5,922 nucleotides of DNA from an uncultured Sutterella sp. (lineage in GTDB: Bacteria > Pseudomonadota > Gammaproteobacteria > Burkholderiales > Burkholderiaceae_F): NCBI GenBank assembly GCA_902493085.1, contig CABUOH010000085.1, positions 1-5,922 of the forward strand, written 5' to 3'. The notes under the pieces were generated by a model. The model did no database searches, was not told where the DNA came from, and saw nothing but the letters and a program-made list of their open reading frames with translations. A program made the position numbers and the translations under genes. Shown piece after piece: positions 1 to 5,744 of this stretch (positions are counted from its first letter, which is position 1; every line of letters starts with the position of its first letter).

Positions 1-1
1 C

Positions 2-2383
2 TCGTTGGGCTGCCCCTGGAATAACCTCCCCAGACACAGAAATCCTGACACTCCCGAAGTTAATGGTGATGTTGCTCTTAATGCAACCAATAGTTCATCA
101 ATTTACGAATTTACGACTGTTCAGTTCGGTAGAATAAGTAAACAACACGCTAATTACACAACCGTTTTCAATAATAGTGATATTTCACTATCTCTTGTGA
201 ATTCTTCTTCATCGCGTATTCGAACAATCGTTATATTAAATGAGTTGGATGCCACAACTGATCCGCATTTAACATTAAATAACGGCAATGTGTCATTATT
301 TATGGATGGCGTATGGACTACACATGAAGCTCCGTCAGACGATGATCCGGCTGCGATTAATCTTGGCTTAAACGGATCCGTCAAGCTTAATAATTCGAAC
401 GTCTTTGTCACTTTGCGAGCAAACGAAAAAAATGCTTTGTGGACGGATAGCATTTACGGCATCGCCATGCATGGCGCCAATGCCAAAGTTGACATGACTG
501 GCGACATCGTGGTAACGCTTGAAGGTGATGCCAACAACCTCGGTTTCGGACGGTCTGATAAAGGTGTGGACCAGACTGTCGGCGGCATTTATGGTGTCGC
601 GTTTGCGAACACGGACACAGCAAGTTTCAAACAAGAGGGGAATCGAATCGTCCAATTCGGAACAGCCGATCACGTGTTTAATTCTTCAGCGGATAATGGT
701 TTAATTGCACCTTTCGCGAATTTCACACATGTAGCAGTCGGTGAAGGATCGAGTTTATATTTAACGGATTCGCAAACCAATCAATTCAACGGCGATGATT
801 TTTATAGTGAACTCATTCTTTTAGACTCTGGCGTTTCTGCTAAAGGCGGCACTTTAGAGATCGATGGCAACAATAATCCTGAAGAGACCGGATTGATTCT
901 TGCCAATAACAGTACCTTACATTCAGCCAAAATGAATTTCACTGGCACCTCAACTGTTGAATCAACTGGAAGCGCTACGCTTTCGAGTGATCAACTCAAT
1001 GTTGATGCACAAGCAATTGTGAATTTCAAGACAAATGGCTCGTCAGAAAATTATGCGATCAGCCTTGTAGGGAATTTGGATAATGAAGGCCTTTTCCGTC
1101 TCGAAGAAAGCGCATTAGCGCTTGACGCCGGAAAAGACCAGGAAGTCAATCTCGGCAAAGTTGAAACCGTTGGACAAAACGAAAGTGCCATTTATGTCGG
1201 ATCAGGCAGTTTGACTGTTTCCGATTTCAAGGGCGACAACAAATCCGTTGTTGTGACCGATCTTGACAAAACGGAATCGGTGGTTATTGAGAACAATACC
1301 GGCAAGCTAAATTTGGGCGCCTCTTCTTCTGCCAACGATCAATTCGCGAATGCACAGGAAGCGGCACAAGCTTTGGCTGACAAAATGACCATTGACAATT
1401 CTGACCAGACCGAACACCAGTTCACTGTTCAGGAAGGCGTGATCAATGACGCAGCAACAGGCACCATCGACAAGGACGGCAACATCAAGGATTTGGCTCT
1501 CCATAAGAATTCAACCCTGGATGCTTATGGCACGGTCGCCACGCTTTCCGCCTTCCAGTGGCGCCACGACATGAACGACTTGACGAAGCGCATGGGCGAA
1601 CTACGCACGAGCCCCGAGGGCGTCGGCGCATGGGCCCGCGTCTATGGCTCCGAGCAGAACTACGGCGCCCAGAATGTCCAAGCGAGGAATCATTCCGTGC
1701 AGGTCGGTCTCGACACGACGGCCGGCAAGGGCTGGACGGTCGGCGCAGCCTTCACCTTCACCGACGGCACCTCGACGTATGACCGCGGAGAAGGCGACAA
1801 CAAGGCCTACGGCGTGGCAGCCTACGGTTCGTGGTTTGCCGAAAACGGCCAGTTTGTCGACCTGATCGCCAAGTACAGCCGCCTTGACAACGACTTCGAC
1901 GTCAACGGCATGTCGGGGAGCTTCGACAACAATGCCTGGAGCGTTTCCGCCGAGTATGGTTGGCACTGGAAACTGACGGATGTGGCCTTCGTCGAGCCGC
2001 AGGTTGAGGTCACGTACGGTCAGGTGATCGGTGACGACTTCACGGCTCAGAACGGCGTCAGGGTTGAGCAGGACGACTTCGAATCCCTGATCGGGCGAGT
2101 CGGCGTACGCTCGGGCTTCTACTTCCCGAACAACAAGGGGGTGATCTACGCGCGTGCGTCTCTTCTGCATGACTTCCAGGGCGAGATGGAATCGAAGGCC
2201 CGCTTGAACAACTCCGTCAATGCCGTCCGGCACGATATCGGCGGCACGTGGTACGAATGGGGGATCGGCGCGAACTTCAACGTAACGCCGAACGCCTACT
2301 TCTATGTCGATCTTGAGCGCACGAACGGCGCCGAAGTCGTTGAGGACTGGCGCTATAACTTGGGATTGCGCAAAGTGTTCTAA
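2..2383 (+). CDS. Autotransporter adhesin-like protein with pertactin-type beta-barrel (5' end outside window)
   Basis: This is the C-terminal part of a type Va secreted protein: a passenger domain exposed at the cell surface by its own outer-membrane barrel. The frame is open to the left edge with no signal peptide, so the true start lies upstream; a TTG at 5 is only the first possible start codon. Counting from that TTG, residues 1 to about 510 are a repetitive Asn/Ser/Thr/Gly-rich passenger of beta-helix character with no protease triad or other catalytic motif that I recognise. Residues about 515-537 form the usual linker helix (WRHDMNDLTKRMGEL). Residues about 539-792 are a 254-residue barrel, the normal size of the autotransporter domain. 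It follows pertactin in order: LTKRMGELR, GAWARVYG, FVEPQVEV, NGVRVEQDD and a C-terminal strand ending LGLRKVF, with the terminal Phe expected for Bam-dependent insertion. The passenger DNA is AT-rich and the barrel DNA GC-rich, changing near 1440-1560. Adhesin is the likeliest role; the ligand is unknown. Confidence 0.93.
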   Translation, partial: SLGCPWNNLPRHRNPDTPEVNGDVALNATNSSSIYEFTTVQFGRISKQHANYTTVFNNSDISLSLVNSSSSRIRTIVILNELDATTDPHLTLNNGNVSLFMDGVWTTHEAPSDDDPAAINLGLNGSVKLNNSNVFVTLRANEKNALWTDSIYGIAMHGANAKVDMTGDIVVTLEGDANNLGFGRSDKGVDQTVGGIYGVAFANTDTASFKQEGNRIVQFGTADHVFNSSADNGLIAPFANFTHVAVGEGSSLYLTDSQTNQFNGDDFYSELILLDSGVSAKGGTLEIDGNNNPEETGLILANNSTLHSAKMNFTGTSTVESTGSATLSSDQLNVDAQAIVNFKTNGSSENYAISLVGNLDNEGLFRLEESALALDAGKDQEVNLGKVETVGQNESAIYVGSGSLTVSDFKGDNKSVVVTDLDKTESVVIENNTGKLNLGASSSANDQFANAQEAAQALADKMTIDNSDQTEHQFTVQEGVINDAATGTIDKDGNIKDLALHKNSTLDAYGTVATLSAFQWRHDMNDLTKRMGELRTSPEGVGAWARVYGSEQNYGAQNVQARNHSVQVGLDTTAGKGWTVGAAFTFTDGTSTYDRGEGDNKAYGVAAYGSWFAENGQFVDLIAKYSRLDNDFDVNGMSGSFDNNAWSVSAEYGWHWKLTDVAFVEPQVEVTYGQVIGDDFTAQNGVRVEQDDFESLIGRVGVRSGFYFPNNKGVIYARASLLHDFQGEMESKARLNNSVNAVRHDIGGTWYEWGIGANFNVTPNAYFYVDLERTNGAEVVEDWRYNLGLRKVF

Positions 2384-2407
2384 TCCGGCGCTTTGATTGA
2401 TCTTTCG

Positions 2408-2439
2408 GAGAGGCATCCTCGGATGCCTCTCTTCTCTTT
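2408..2439 (+). terminator. Terminator-like hairpin after the autotransporter gene
   Basis: A perfect 11-bp stem (GAGAGGCATCC at 2408-2418, GGATGCCTCTC at 2421-2431) with a two-base gap starts 24 bases after the autotransporter stop and is followed by TTCTCTTT. Position and stem fit a rho-independent terminator for that gene. The T tract is interrupted by two C residues, so efficiency may be modest. The right arm also contains an ATG (2423) that opens a 39-codon frame. Confidence 0.75.
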
Positions 2440-2798
2440 GAAGATCCTTGCCTGTTTGTTCCTTACTTCATCGTTGGCAAAGGATCGATTTCAGGGAACC
2501 TTTCTTTGGGATACGCTCCCAAAAAATCGATTTGAATTGTGACCGTACCACCCGATGCGCCTCTTCTTGAAACCTCTGATAGGACACGGTTGGCGGCATG
2601 ACTTAAGCACAGCCGAAGCGCACATGTCCAACCACATACAAGCGGCACCGCTTGCAGCCGCATGATCGACAATGGCTTCACGATTGTGAAAACAACTACG
2701 ACCATGTCGGCAGGTTATGAAATCTATCTTTTGTATTGCAAGTTTGAACCTTTCGTTCTGACCTGAGCGGAGCCTGATCAGACTCAACGCCAACAATC
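2440..2798. other. Gene-poor segment with short open frames, no confident gene
   Basis: No recognisable protein or known RNA was found in these roughly 360 bases. On the + strand a 39-codon frame (2423-2542) starts MPLFSLKILACLFLTSSLA, which resembles a secretion signal. The same frame reopens at ATG 2555 and runs to 2665. It overlaps by ATGA a 34-codon frame at 2662-2766 that ends 32 bases before the downstream hairpins. On the - strand two overlapping frames are also open (2463-2705 and 2491-2796). None matches a family I know, and open frames on both strands argue against a clear call. Small inverted repeats occur at 2505-2523 (TTTGGGA/TCCCAAA) and 2639-2654 (CAAGCGG/CCGCTTG), and GGTTGG (2588-2593) can pair with CCAACC (2628-2633). 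This may be a decayed gene, a set of small peptides or a structured RNA. Confidence 0.35.
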
Positions 2799-2814
2799 GA
2801 CGCCTTTAGGCGTC
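2799..2814. repeat. Short perfect hairpin preceding the terminator
   Basis: GACGCC and GGCGTC flank TTTA, a 6-bp perfect inverted repeat that ends four bases before the stem of the strong terminator at 2819. Tandem hairpins like these are common at the 3' ends of small RNAs and in double terminators. It has no T tract of its own. Confidence 0.6.
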
Positions 2815-2818
2815 CAAA

Positions 2819-2850
2819 CCGTTGTCTCGCTTGCGGGACAACGGTTTTTT
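2819..2850 (+). terminator. Strong rho-independent terminator with no identified upstream gene
   Basis: A 12-bp stem (2819-2830 with 2833-2844) has one T-G wobble and a TT gap and is followed by six T residues, then CTTGTTTT. The AAA at 2816-2818 can add three more pairs with the first Ts. The T tract fixes the direction as + strand. It lies about 435 bases downstream of the autotransporter stop, beyond that gene's own hairpin, so it either backs up that terminator or ends an unannotated + strand transcript arising within 2440-2800. Confidence 0.88.
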
Positions 2851-2893
2851 CTTGTTTTGCCCGCAATATCGTACACCCGTTTTCACGGCTTCA

Positions 2894-2962
2894 TGCAAGA
2901 AATCTCCGTTATGATCTACCAAAATCGGCCGAAAATCGTCGTTATAACGGAGATTTCTTGCA
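2894..2962. repeat. Perfect 19-bp inverted repeat with 31-base spacer
   Basis: TGCAAGAAATCTCCGTTAT (2894-2912) is exactly the reverse complement of 2944-2962. The spacer contains AAAATCG twice as a direct repeat (2921-2927 and 2932-2938) around the palindrome CGGCCG (2926-2931). Neither end is followed by a T tract, so it is not an ordinary intrinsic terminator. The flanks (CTTCA and GCGAG) are not matching target-site duplications. It lies downstream of the - strand membrane-protein operon, whose last stop is at 3035, and could form a processing or stabilising hairpin there. It could also be a REP-like or miniature mobile element. Confidence 0.85.
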
Positions 2963-3034
2963 GCGAGTCAGCTTCAGATATTCAGAACTGCGATCATTAC
3001 CGCTTCCTTCAAAACTTTTGTGCAAACCACGCCA

Positions 3035-3775
3035 TCATTGGTGCCAAACCGGTTTCAGCTTCACCAGACGTTCCCGGGCCTCAAGCACCTGAGGATCCTT
3101 CTCTCCCGTCTCAAGTTGCTCACGGAAGGTCTCGAACGCCTCAGGCGACAACCTTGTGCCATGGTCGTCGTGATGCGGGGCTTCGGGTTCGCACCTTGAA
3201 CCCTCGGCCTTTCTCACCTCATGAGGCGCCGCATGTTCGGCATGCCGCCTCGCTTCGTTGAGAACGTGCGACTGATGACGCGCCTCGACAGCCTGAGCGG
3301 CTCTCGCGGCAGCCGCATCGTCGAAGGCGTCCGCAACCGGCGGCAGCTTTGAGACGACCAGCTTGATGGCTCTCAGGGAGAGACGAATCTCAAGGCTCAG
3401 GAACACGGTCGACAGGACGATCAGAGCCACCGAGGCGAGCAGCAGCGCACTGTTGAGAATGTCGGCGCTGAAGCCCGTCGCCTCTTCGAGGACGCAGAGC
3501 GCAACGAGAAGTCCCGACACGACGGCGGAAAGAACGACGCAGAATTCGCCGCGGCGCAAAAGCCCCGCCCGGTGGAAGATGAAGTCGATTTCCTCGTCGA
3601 TGTCCGCGCGTTCGTCGTCGGTGAGCTTCGGGTCGAGCCGCTCGTTCATCAAGAGCCGAATCCTGGTCGTCGCGTGGTTGTAGCGGGCGCTCATGGAGAG
3701 CATCAGAAGGCCGACGCCCGAAATGAGCGTGATGGGGGCGAGCGCGGAAGCGAGAAGCTCGTTGAAGGGCGTCAT
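3035..3775 (-). CDS. DUF2721-type inner-membrane protein with His-rich C-terminal tail
   Basis: A 246-residue membrane protein whose first 145 residues match the uncharacterised DUF2721 family. The pattern is a membrane helix at about 8-28 (ALAPITLISGVGLLML), a charged loop (RYNHATTRIRLL, then an acidic stretch at 52-64) and helices at about 77-97 and 107-129 followed by EIRLSLRA. Most family members, as I recall them, end soon after helix three. Here about 100 hydrophilic residues follow, with nine histidines between 167 and 245, including HQSH, HAEHAAPH and HHDDH, a cysteine at 195, and a charged helical end. Metal binding by this tail is possible but unproven. The ATG at 3775 has GGAGG seven bases upstream and overlaps the upstream gene's stop as ATGA, implying translational coupling. 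The frame stays open further upstream, but that part overlaps the upstream gene and lacks family similarity. Biochemical function is unknown. Confidence 0.85.
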   Translation of the reverse strand: MTPFNELLASALAPITLISGVGLLMLSMSARYNHATTRIRLLMNERLDPKLTDDERADIDEEIDFIFHRAGLLRRGEFCVVLSAVVSGLLVALCVLEEATGFSADILNSALLLASVALIVLSTVFLSLEIRLSLRAIKLVVSKLPPVADAFDDAAAARAAQAVEARHQSHVLNEARRHAEHAAPHEVRKAEGSRCEPEAPHHDDHGTRLSPEAFETFREQLETGEKDPQVLEARERLVKLKPVWHQ

Positions 3776-4260
3776 TTCGATGCCTCCTCGAAGCGCTTTT
3801 TGAGAGCGTCGCCTCTGGGCATGTGTTCGACGGCAAGGCCGAGCGCATGGAGCGAAAGCCTGATCTCGAAGGCGAAGGCGACGGTGGCGGCAATGATGAG
3901 CAAAAGCGCCAGCACGAGCCAGACGGCGGCAAAAGGAGCCGCGTCGAAGCCGAAGTAGGTGCCGAAGACATTCGTCGCCACAAGCAGCCCGGAGCATCCG
4001 CTCGAGAGCGTGATGGCGAGCATTGAAAAGCGCAGGCAGCGCGCCCGTCGATAGATGTGGCGGATCTCGCGGTCGATGTCGGGCTCGACGCGAAGCGCCT
4101 TGAGGCCCTGCGTGCGAATCTTCACCAAGCCGCGGATGCGATCCATGCAGTGGCTGTAGCGGTTCGTCATGCAGAGAATGAGCATGCCCACGCCCGATAT
4201 GAGCGTGATGGGCGTGAGTGCGCTTGAAAGCACTTCTTGAAAGGGAGCCGAGGCGATCAT
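3772..4260 (-). CDS. DUF2721-type inner-membrane protein
   Basis: A 162-residue protein of the same family as its downstream neighbour and near the usual family length. Predicted membrane helices lie at about 13-33 (SSALTPITLISGVGMLILCM), 78-97 and 110-132. The paralogues share the ITLISGVG helix, the RYxH....RIR motif just after it and the EIRLSL motif after helix three. The loop between helices one and two is basic and has few acidic residues, unlike the neighbour's acidic loop. The ATG at 4260 is preferred because GGAGGTG lies just upstream (spacing of four bases from GGAGG). An in-frame TTG at 4296 would add 12 residues encoded by a tandem repeat and has no visible ribosome binding site. 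It is first in a two-gene operon with a 4-bp ATGA overlap. A possible -10 (TATAGT on the - strand, 4328-4323) lies upstream without a convincing -35. Function is unknown. Confidence 0.85.
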   Translation of the reverse strand: MIASAPFQEVLSSALTPITLISGVGMLILCMTNRYSHCMDRIRGLVKIRTQGLKALRVEPDIDREIRHIYRRARCLRFSMLAITLSSGCSGLLVATNVFGTYFGFDAAPFAAVWLVLALLLIIAATVAFAFEIRLSLHALGLAVEHMPRGDALKKRFEEASK

Positions 4261-4274
4261 CGCACCTCCGTCTT

Positions 4275-4310
4275 GATCGGCAATTTTGATTGGCAATTTT
4301 GATCGGCAAT
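4275..4310. repeat. Three tandem 13-bp repeats upstream of the DUF2721 operon
   Basis: GATCGGCAATTTT (4275-4287), GATTGGCAATTTT (4288-4300) and GATCGGCAAT (4301-4310, then TG) form a 13-bp tandem array 15 bases upstream of the ATG at 4260. The array lies in the expected 5' leader or promoter zone of the - strand operon. It could be a repeated binding site or a slippage-prone tract. There are no spacers, so it is not a CRISPR array. Confidence 0.85.
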
Positions 4311-4320
4311 TGCGGGCTTT

Positions 4321-4591
4321 CGACTATAGACCGCTTGAGTTCCGGCGGGAGGCGGCGCGAAGAAAAGCGTTGCCCGAAATCAAGCCGCGGCACGGATTTA
4401 CCACAGATCGCCAACACGGGTCGCCAACATCACGAAACGCCAACTTCACGAAAGGCAGATTTCGTTCAGCATCGCGCCGTGCTCGACCGTCCGCCTGCGA
4501 TCAACCGCGGCACCCAACCTCCATGACCTGGCTCCCCCTCCGACGCCGCGACGGCTCCTCAAGCCGCGGCGCTCCTCCCGCCTACCGATGC
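4321..4591. other. Divergent intergenic region, no gene recognised
   Basis: About 270 GC-rich bases lie between the - strand membrane operon and the + strand terminator. Frames open across it give low-complexity Arg/Ser/Pro-rich translations typical of non-coding GC-rich DNA. It holds a possible - strand -10 (4323-4328), a CGCCAAC repeat cluster (4409-4453) and three copies of CCGCGGC (about 4385, 4505 and 4564). Because a + strand terminator closes the region, it may encode a small RNA, but no clear + strand promoter was found. Confidence 0.5.
4409..4453. repeat. Imperfect tandem CGCCAAC repeats
   Basis: CGCCAAC occurs at 4409, 4422 and 4438. The last two belong to a 16-bp unit (CGCCAACATCACGAAA and CGCCAACTTCACGAAA) repeated directly with one mismatch. 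The first copy, GATCGCCAAC, resembles the GATCGGCAAT unit of the 13-bp array about 100 bases away, so the two arrays may share an origin. Confidence 0.7.
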
Positions 4592-4624
4592 TCCCGCCCG
4601 CACGACATGCGGAGCGGGATTTTT
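4592..4624 (+). terminator. Rho-independent terminator between divergent genes
   Basis: CCCGCCCGCA (4593-4602) pairs with TGCGGAGCGGG (4608-4618) with one bulged A at 4613 and a CGACA loop. T4592-A4619 adds a pair, and five T residues follow (4620-4624). The T tract makes it a + strand terminator. Both flanking genes read away from it, so it has no annotated gene to terminate. It may end a small RNA or shield the downstream promoter from read-through. Confidence 0.82.
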
Positions 4625-4652
4625 GTTGTCCGCCCCATCGCCACACCCCGAT

Positions 4653-4681
4653 TTGCACAATTCCGCTTGAATCTGTATCAT
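4653..4681 (+). promoter_or_regulatory. Sigma-70-like promoter for the binding protein and menB
   Basis: TTGCAC (4653-4658) and TATCAT (4676-4681) are separated by exactly 17 bases. The -10 matches the consensus at five of six positions and the -35 at only three. Initiation would fall near 4688, giving a leader of about 47 bases. The last base of the -10 touches a palindrome, which suggests repression. It sits just downstream of the terminator at 4592-4624. Confidence 0.55.
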
Positions 4682-4700
4682 CCGGTACGTTTGTACCGGA
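4681..4700. promoter_or_regulatory. Palindromic operator candidate over the transcription start
   Basis: TCCGGTAC and GTACCGGA flank GTTT: a perfect 8-bp inverted repeat with a 4-base spacer that spans the predicted +1. A third GGTAC follows at 4702-4706. Size and location suit a dimeric repressor of the TetR or GntR type, but no regulator gene is present in the window. As RNA it could also fold as a small 5' leader hairpin. Confidence 0.6.
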
Positions 4701-4734
4701 AGGTACTCTTTGACGCATTTCAATGGAGCAAATC

Positions 4735-5706
4735 ATGGAAAGACGCAGGCTGCTTCAGCTCGCCGGTGCATTTCTCGCCTCAGGCGCCGCACCCGGCGCC
4801 CTCTTCGCGCAGAAGTCCCCGATCACGATGGTCGTCCCCTTCCCGCCCGGAGGCGGCGGAGACATTCTCGCGCGCACCGTCTCCCTTCCCTTCTCCCAAG
4901 CCCTTGACGAAAAGGTCGTGATTCTCAACCGCCCGGGCGCGGGCGGCAACATCGGCACGGCCCAGGTCGTGAAGGCCCGTCCAGACGGCGCCACGATCGG
5001 CTACGTCACGAACGGCATCATGTGCGTCAATGCCCACCTCTACGATCGACAGGCCTTTGATCCGCTCAAGGACCTCGAGCCCGTCGCGGGCCTCACCTCG
5101 ATCGGCCTCGTCCTTGCGGTGAGTCCGAAGGCGTTGCCCGACGTCCGTTCGGCTGCCGACCTCGTCAAGCTCGCGAAGACCCGCCCGGGCGAGATTGCCT
5201 TCGCGTCCGCGGGCCCGGGCACGACGAGCCATCTTGCCGGCATTCTTTTCGAGCGCGAAGCAGGGCTCGACCTCAACCACATCCCGCATTCGGGCGGCGC
5301 CGCCGCCGTGAAGGAAGTGCTCGCAGGACGCGTTCCGTTTCTGATCGACGTGATGCCCAACCTCCTTCCGCACCTGAGGGCGGGCACGCTGCGGAGCCTC
5401 GCCGTCACGACGCCCGAGCGTTCCGCACTTCTTCCCGACGTCCCCACGACGGCTGAGGCGGGCCTGCAGGGCGTCACGCTCTACGCCTGGGACGGCATCG
5501 CCGCACCCAAGGGCCTGGACACGGCGCAGGCCGAACGGTTCGCCCGTGCAGCCGAAGCCGCACTTGCCGACAAGGCCGTTCGCGAGCGGCTCCTTCGCAT
5601 GGGCGCCGAACCGCAATTCCGCGGCCCTGCCGACTTCAAACGCTTCATCGAGGCCGAGGCCGCCAAGTGGCGCCCGCTCGCCCTCATGGCCCGCGCCCAG
5701 CGCTGA
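4735..5706 (+). CDS. Bug-family (TctC-like) tripartite tricarboxylate transporter solute-binding protein
   Basis: A 323-residue periplasmic binding protein of the family that captures carboxylates and related small molecules for TctAB-type transporters or acts as an orphan receptor. An N-terminal signal runs to about residue 26 (MERRRLLQLAGAF...LFAQ); its RRRLLQL resembles a Tat motif. Family landmarks follow in order: VPFPPGGGGDILAR (34-47), NRPGAGGNIGTAQVVKARPDG (65-85), SAGPGTTSHLAG (158-169), HSGGAAAVKEVLAGRV (185-200), LRAGTLRSLAVTT (214-226) and LLPDVPTTAEAG (232-243). The length is normal. The ATG at 4735 is preferred because GGAG lies six bases upstream and the signal peptide begins directly; an in-frame ATG at 4723 adds four residues and lacks a ribosome site. 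No TctA or TctB genes are adjacent. menB follows after 38 bases, probably in the same transcript. The ligand cannot be read from sequence. Confidence 0.92.
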   Translation: MERRRLLQLAGAFLASGAAPGALFAQKSPITMVVPFPPGGGGDILARTVSLPFSQALDEKVVILNRPGAGGNIGTAQVVKARPDGATIGYVTNGIMCVNAHLYDRQAFDPLKDLEPVAGLTSIGLVLAVSPKALPDVRSAADLVKLAKTRPGEIAFASAGPGTTSHLAGILFEREAGLDLNHIPHSGGAAAVKEVLAGRVPFLIDVMPNLLPHLRAGTLRSLAVTTPERSALLPDVPTTAEAGLQGVTLYAWDGIAAPKGLDTAQAERFARAAEAALADKAVRERLLRMGAEPQFRGPADFKRFIEAEAAKWRPLALMARAQR

Positions 5707-5744
5707 TCCCGAGAAGCCCATTTCATTCCAAGAAGGACATTCAC

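Noticed and set aside
1601..2416. Long - strand open frame (271 codons) opposite the barrel
   Set aside because: It is a mirror of GC-rich codon bias; the + strand translation is a clear pertactin-type barrel and the - strand product matches nothing.
2463..2796. Two overlapping - strand frames as a frameshifted gene
   Set aside because: No recognisable family, no ribosome site, and the + strand is equally open in pieces; not enough to call a gene or transposase remnant.
2894..2962. Integron attC or dif-type recombination site
   Set aside because: The arms lack the attC core triplets in the right places, the sequence does not resemble a dif site, and there is no integrase nearby.
2857..3261. 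+ strand open frame of 134 codons
   Set aside because: It crosses the inverted repeat and the antisense of the DUF2721 tail; the second half is low-complexity shadow sequence.
3776..4417. Upstream extension of the second DUF2721 frame to 4417
   Set aside because: The extra residues are Arg/His-rich, overlap the real upstream paralogue in another frame, and precede a well-placed ribosome site and ATG at 3775.
4275..4453. CRISPR-like array
   Set aside because: Units are 13-16 bp and mostly contiguous, with no spacers of regular length and no cas genes.
4723..4734. Earlier ATG start for the binding protein
   Set aside because: No ribosome site precedes 4723, whereas GGAG within this stretch is well spaced for the ATG at 4735, which directly begins the signal peptide.
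4780..5721. Long - strand open frame (313 codons) opposite the binding protein
   Set aside because: The + strand frame has every Bug-family landmark; the antisense product is low-complexity and Gly/Arg/Glu-rich with no family features.
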